The notes beneath the pieces were generated by a model that worked only from the letters and a program-made list of their open reading frames with translations, was not told where the DNA came from and searched no databases. A stretch of 64,000 nt of DNA from Paenibacillus alvei DSM 29 (GTDB lineage: Bacteria > Bacillota > Bacilli > Paenibacillales > Paenibacillaceae), in the NCBI RefSeq assembly GCF_000293805.1, contig NZ_AMBZ01000014.1, forward strand, positions 1 to 64,000, in the 5' to 3' direction. The translations under genes were made by a program, and so were the position numbers. Positions 61,446-64,000 of this stretch are shown piece by piece. Numbering within the stretch: the first letter of the stretch is position 1; the number at the start of each line of letters is the position of its first letter.

Positions 61446-61796
61446 ATGTTCGACATTCAAGTAAATGAACGCGGACAAATTACGATACCCAAAGAGCTTC
61501 GTGATAAGTTTAATATCAACCCTCGCGACAACCTGAAAATTGACATCGATAAACAAGGTCGATTGATCTTGTTTAAAAAAGATTTGCTGGACGATCTGGA
61601 GGATTTGATTAAACGGGATCTGATTAACGAAGGGTACTCCGAAGAAGACTTTGCAGAAAAAATTCCTGAACGCAAGCAAGAACTCGCCAAGGCTCTTATG
61701 AAGGTCGTCAAGGAATCCGAGCAGCAGCATGAACAGGGGGAGTTCACTTCGCTGCAAGACTTAAAAAAAGAGCTAAAAGACGAGGGCTACCTATAA
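61446..61796 (+). CDS. AbrB/MazE-type antitoxin, 116 aa
   Basis: Ribosome site GAAAGGATG. N-terminal swapped-hairpin DNA-binding domain (VNERGQITIPKELRDKFNIN...LKIDIDKQGRLILFK), then a helical tail with charged residues that should wrap the toxin. Overlaps the toxin start by one base, as usual for such pairs. Probably autoregulatory. Confidence 0.85.
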   Translation: MFDIQVNERGQITIPKELRDKFNINPRDNLKIDIDKQGRLILFKKDLLDDLEDLIKRDLINEGYSEEDFAEKIPERKQELAKALMKVVKESEQQHEQGEFTSLQDLKKELKDEGYL

Positions 61797-62077
61797 TGTA
61801 CCAATTACATGTCACAAACCAAGCCAAAAAAGATTTGAAACGGCTGGATAAGCCGATCATTAAGATTGTTCTCGGTATATTAGATGATATTGCAGAAAAC
61901 CCTCATGCCGGTGAACCACTCCACGGTGACTTATCGCATTTGAAAAAATGGTCTTTTACACACTTGGGAATCGGTTACCGCATTGCGTATCAAATTTACG
62001 AGGAACACATCGAGGTAAAAGTCTTCATGATCGGCACCAGAGAAAATTTTTACGATGAGCTAAAGCGGAGGAGATAG
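61796..62077 (+). CDS. RelE/ParE-family toxin, 93 aa
   Basis: Typical fold signature: YQLHVTNQAKKDLKRLDKPI ... ILDDIAENPHAGEPLHGDLS ... WSFTHLGIGYRIAYQIYEEH ... KVFMIGTRENFYDELKRR. Likely an mRNA interferase of the RelE group or a gyrase poison of the ParE group; the sequence does not settle which. Passenger of the transposon, adjacent to the resolution site, a placement known for several Tn3-family elements. Confidence 0.85.
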   Translation: MYQLHVTNQAKKDLKRLDKPIIKIVLGILDDIAENPHAGEPLHGDLSHLKKWSFTHLGIGYRIAYQIYEEHIEVKVFMIGTRENFYDELKRRR

Positions 62078-62083
62078 AGGTTT

Positions 62084-62500
62084 ATGGCCACTTCTGATAA
62101 CAAAACTATGTTAGAGACATTAGGAATTGATTTGGACAAGCCGGTAACGATTTGCGGATCTCGCTTTCCAGAGGACAGCGGTAAGGATTTAAAAATCATC
62201 ATTCAGGGCGAAAGTGAAGTGTTTGGCGGCAATGATTTGAAGTTGCGCGCGGCCCTCGATCTTATTGGTTCGTTTGACTTCAAGTTTCAAGAGGAAGACG
62301 ATCCATACATTCGAGACAAGACTTACATAACCCTTATCGACCGGATAGGTGCCATGATGAAATCCTACTGGCTAGATCCTTCGATGGAAAAGAAAATGAA
62401 TATTGAAGCTGTAAAGGACTTTATCGAATTCGTTATCAATGAAAAAATGCACGAAAGCCGTGAATTCAAAAACCTGCTGGATCAGGAGGATGAGTTCTGA
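62084..62500 (+). CDS. Transposon passenger: hypothetical protein, 138 aa
   Basis: GGAGGAGATAGAGG before the ATG, six bases after the toxin stop; last base shared with the next start. Acidic, helical C-terminus (DPSMEKKMNIEAVKDFIEFV). No family. Possibly part of the same operon as toxin-antitoxin and nuclease. Confidence 0.65.
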   Translation: MATSDNKTMLETLGIDLDKPVTICGSRFPEDSGKDLKIIIQGESEVFGGNDLKLRAALDLIGSFDFKFQEEDDPYIRDKTYITLIDRIGAMMKSYWLDPSMEKKMNIEAVKDFIEFVINEKMHESREFKNLLDQEDEF

Positions 62501-63228
62501 TGGCCAGGCGAAAAAGTAAGGCTAAACAACAGGAAGAATTATTAAAAGCATTATTCGGATTATTTGGCTTTGGAGGATTCTTTGGAACCTACTATCTTAC
62601 GAAGTCATTGAACGCTTCTATCATTGTCGCCGTTGTCCTGGTCGCCATTGTAATTACCATCATGGTTATTCGCCAGTTAAATCATATTGAACGCCTAAAA
62701 AAGTCGGGAATAGCCGATATCGATCAAATGGACGGCAGACAATTTGAACATTATCTTGGCTACTTGTTCAAGTCACAAGGATATGCAGTAAAAGTTACTC
62801 GCGCAGCCGGTGACTATGGAGCCGATTTGGTGCTTGAGAAGGCCGGAAAAAAGATTGTCGTACAAGCAAAGCGTCACAGCAAGAGTATTGGGATTGAAGC
62901 CGTTCAGCAGGTTCACAGTTCCCAAAATTACTATGGGGCATCGGAGGCATGGGTATTATCCAATCGCGATTATACCGAAGCTGCTCGCAACTTGGCCAAA
63001 TCCAATGGCGTTCGATTAATTGGCCGCGACGAGCTTGTGGAGATGATTTTGAAAATGAATCCTGGATCTGTTCCGAACCCAAAGCAAGTCATTCAAGAAA
63101 ATCCTACCCAATCTCAAATGTGTAACCGCTGCGGAAATCCTATGGTTCTGAGAAAAGGTCCTAAAGGGGAATTCTATGGTTGTAGCACATTTCCAAAGTG
63201 CAGAAACATGAAGGCTGTATCATCTTAA
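62500..63228 (+). CDS. Membrane-anchored Mrr-like restriction endonuclease with zinc ribbon, 242 aa
   Basis: Two N-terminal membrane segments (LFGFGGFFGTYYLTKSL; SIIVAVVLVAIVITIMVI), then an Mrr_cat domain: MDGRQFEHYLGYLFKSQGYA, AAGDYGADLVLEKAGKKIVVQAKR (D...QAK catalytic core) and AWVLSNRDYTEAA. C-terminal topoisomerase-type zinc ribbon (CNRCGNPM...CSTFPKC). It may attack foreign or modified DNA near the membrane. Identical C-terminal part at 1-382. Confidence 0.85.
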   Translation: MARRKSKAKQQEELLKALFGLFGFGGFFGTYYLTKSLNASIIVAVVLVAIVITIMVIRQLNHIERLKKSGIADIDQMDGRQFEHYLGYLFKSQGYAVKVTRAAGDYGADLVLEKAGKKIVVQAKRHSKSIGIEAVQQVHSSQNYYGASEAWVLSNRDYTEAARNLAKSNGVRLIGRDELVEMILKMNPGSVPNPKQVIQENPTQSQMCNRCGNPMVLRKGPKGEFYGCSTFPKCRNMKAVSS

Positions 63229-63240
63229 AAAGCGGAAAAA

Positions 63241-63286
63241 GAAGCAATTCCACCGGCCCTCGCAAAGCAGTGGGGTTGCTTCTTTT
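63241..63286 (+). terminator. Terminator after the Mrr-like gene
   Basis: Same hairpin as 395-440: GAAGCAA..CCAC / GTGG..TTGCTTC + TTTT. Confidence 0.7.
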
Positions 63287-63413
63287 GCATAAATCATTGA
63301 GCTATCGCATTCGCCCAGTGATGTAACGTTTCTAAACTTATTATAGCTTGAAGCAGATTTATTTCAAAGTGTCTTAGCGTACGCATTTTCATGCAATGCT
63401 GACTTTATTTTTC

Positions 63414-63451
63414 CTTAGCGTACGTTTTCCGCGTTTTGTTGGCGGTACCCC
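63414..63451. repeat. Right terminal inverted repeat of the transposon
   Basis: Exact complement of 56729-56766; identical to 568-605. Confidence 0.95.
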
Positions 63452-64000
63452 TACTTCTCTTGTTGTCTGAGCGATGCAAAATCCCTGAATTTTTCGAACA
63501 ATGCGGTACATTTTTTAAAGTCACTGTCATTGTTAAGCATATGAGACAATTCCAATGACTGTAAAGTATTTTCTAATCCATTTTGGTAATCTGACTTCTT
63601 TAAGCAGTAGATAGCTAGCTGGTACAAGAAAGTGAAAGTATGTGTTTTATTTATATGATCCTCAAAATCTCTAAATTCGTGGACTTGTTTCGAAAATTTA
63701 GCTAGAACGTCATCTACAGGCATGTCATGGAGGTTGGCCGATTCCATGATCGTCACCATTCCTGGTAGTATTTCCTCCGGATTCGATTCCAAGAAATCTA
63801 CATAATCCGGAAGAACTTCCGTTTTGCCCGATAGCAAATCTAACGTGTACGAATTGGCTTTAGCATAAAGGCGGAACCGTTCTACCTCTTCATAACCGGC
63901 TTCGTCCAGATCATTGAACCATCCCAACTCAGCGTATTTGGTAACAAACTCTTTTGCAGATTGGTAATCGCCTTGTTTTTGTAGAGCCGTTGATTTAGCT
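63451..64000 (-). CDS. TPR-type regulator, C-terminal part, truncated at the transposon
   Basis: Open to the window edge; the TTG at 63927 is internal, since the frame upstream reads STALQKQGDYQSAKEFVTKYAE in line with it. Tetratricopeptide-like helical repeats (ALQKQGDYQSAK; LYQLAIYCLKKSDYQNGLEN; LFEKFRDFASLRQQ). Such proteins in Paenibacillaceae usually carry an N-terminal helix-turn-helix and resemble peptide-responsive regulators. The stop codon TAG uses the first base of the transposon repeat, so the natural C-terminus may be lost. Confidence 0.6.
   Translation of the reverse strand, partial: AKSTALQKQGDYQSAKEFVTKYAELGWFNDLDEAGYEEVERFRLYAKANSYTLDLLSGKTEVLPDYVDFLESNPEEILPGMVTIMESANLHDMPVDDVLAKFSKQVHEFRDFEDHINKTHTFTFLYQLAIYCLKKSDYQNGLENTLQSLELSHMLNNDSDFKKCTALFEKFRDFASLRQQEK

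Larger units (their letters stand above)
56729..63451. mobile_element. Complete Tn3-family transposon, Tn4430-like (TnpA + TnpI)
   Basis: 6723 bp bounded by 38-bp perfect inverted repeats. Carries tnpA and tnpI in one minus-strand operon, an internal recombination site, a toxin-antitoxin pair, and accessory genes including an Mrr-like nuclease. The five bases outside the ends (TTCCA and TACTT) do not match, so no target duplication remains. A second copy ends at 605. Confidence 0.9.

Overview
The window looks like most of a large conjugative plasmid (or a plasmid integrated or cointegrated through a transposon) from a low-to-mid GC spore-forming Firmicute, most likely Paenibacillaceae. Pointers are the paired S-layer-homology/fibronectin-III surface proteins, the copper-amine-oxidase-type stalk protein, strong AGGAGG ribosome sites, TTG/GTG starts and a Tcp-type Gram-positive conjugation set. 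No chromosomal housekeeping gene and no tRNA or rRNA was seen.

Layout. 1-605 is the right end of a Tn3-family transposon whose complete copy lies at 56729-63451 in the same orientation; the two copies bracket about 56 kb. 606-14281 is an accessory or 'leading' region of small, mostly plus-strand genes (LPD29-like, DUF3560-like, DUF5983-like, a zinc-ribbon protein, unknowns, a type I holin-like toxin). It is broken by an IS200/IS605 element with intact TnpB but dead TnpA. Many of these genes are preceded by 250-450 bp highly structured intergenic elements that recur along the plasmid (about 1.25, 3.5, 5.0, 6.7, 8.0, 8.9, 22.6, 33.0 and 56.0 kb).

14422-16711 (minus) is a partition operon with a ParM-like actin, a small adaptor candidate and a ParB-fold protein, divergent from a RepB/AEP-primase-like replication gene (17315-18658). 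Between them lie TTCATTGAA iterons. After rep come a perfect 25-bp inverted repeat nested in a larger cruciform and about 310 bp of almost C-free G/T-rich DNA; this is the best candidate for oriV or oriT.

19281-55915 is the transfer region. It combines a VirD4-like coupling ATPase, a replication-relaxation protein, a VirB8-like TcpC, TcpE, a VirB4 ATPase, a VirB6-like channel protein and a VirB1-type lytic transglycosylase/M23 peptidase with a complete-looking Tad/Flp-type pilus set (CpaE-like, CpaF fused to a second CpaE-like domain, two TadB/C proteins, Flp-like pilin, TadE-like pseudopilins, CpaB, prepilin peptidase). Secreted and S-layer-anchored proteins follow. The picture is a hybrid T4SS plus Tad machine crossing and decorating a thick cell wall.

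56729-63451 is a Tn4430-like transposon (TnpA, TnpI, an internal recombination site with core palindrome and two direct repeats) carrying a RelE-type toxin-antitoxin pair, two unknown genes and a membrane-anchored Mrr-type nuclease. It abuts a truncated TPR-type regulator at the right edge. Several genes are broken by one-base indels in A/T homopolymers (13370, 34712, 44142, 55727, possibly 13110), which may be sequencing errors.
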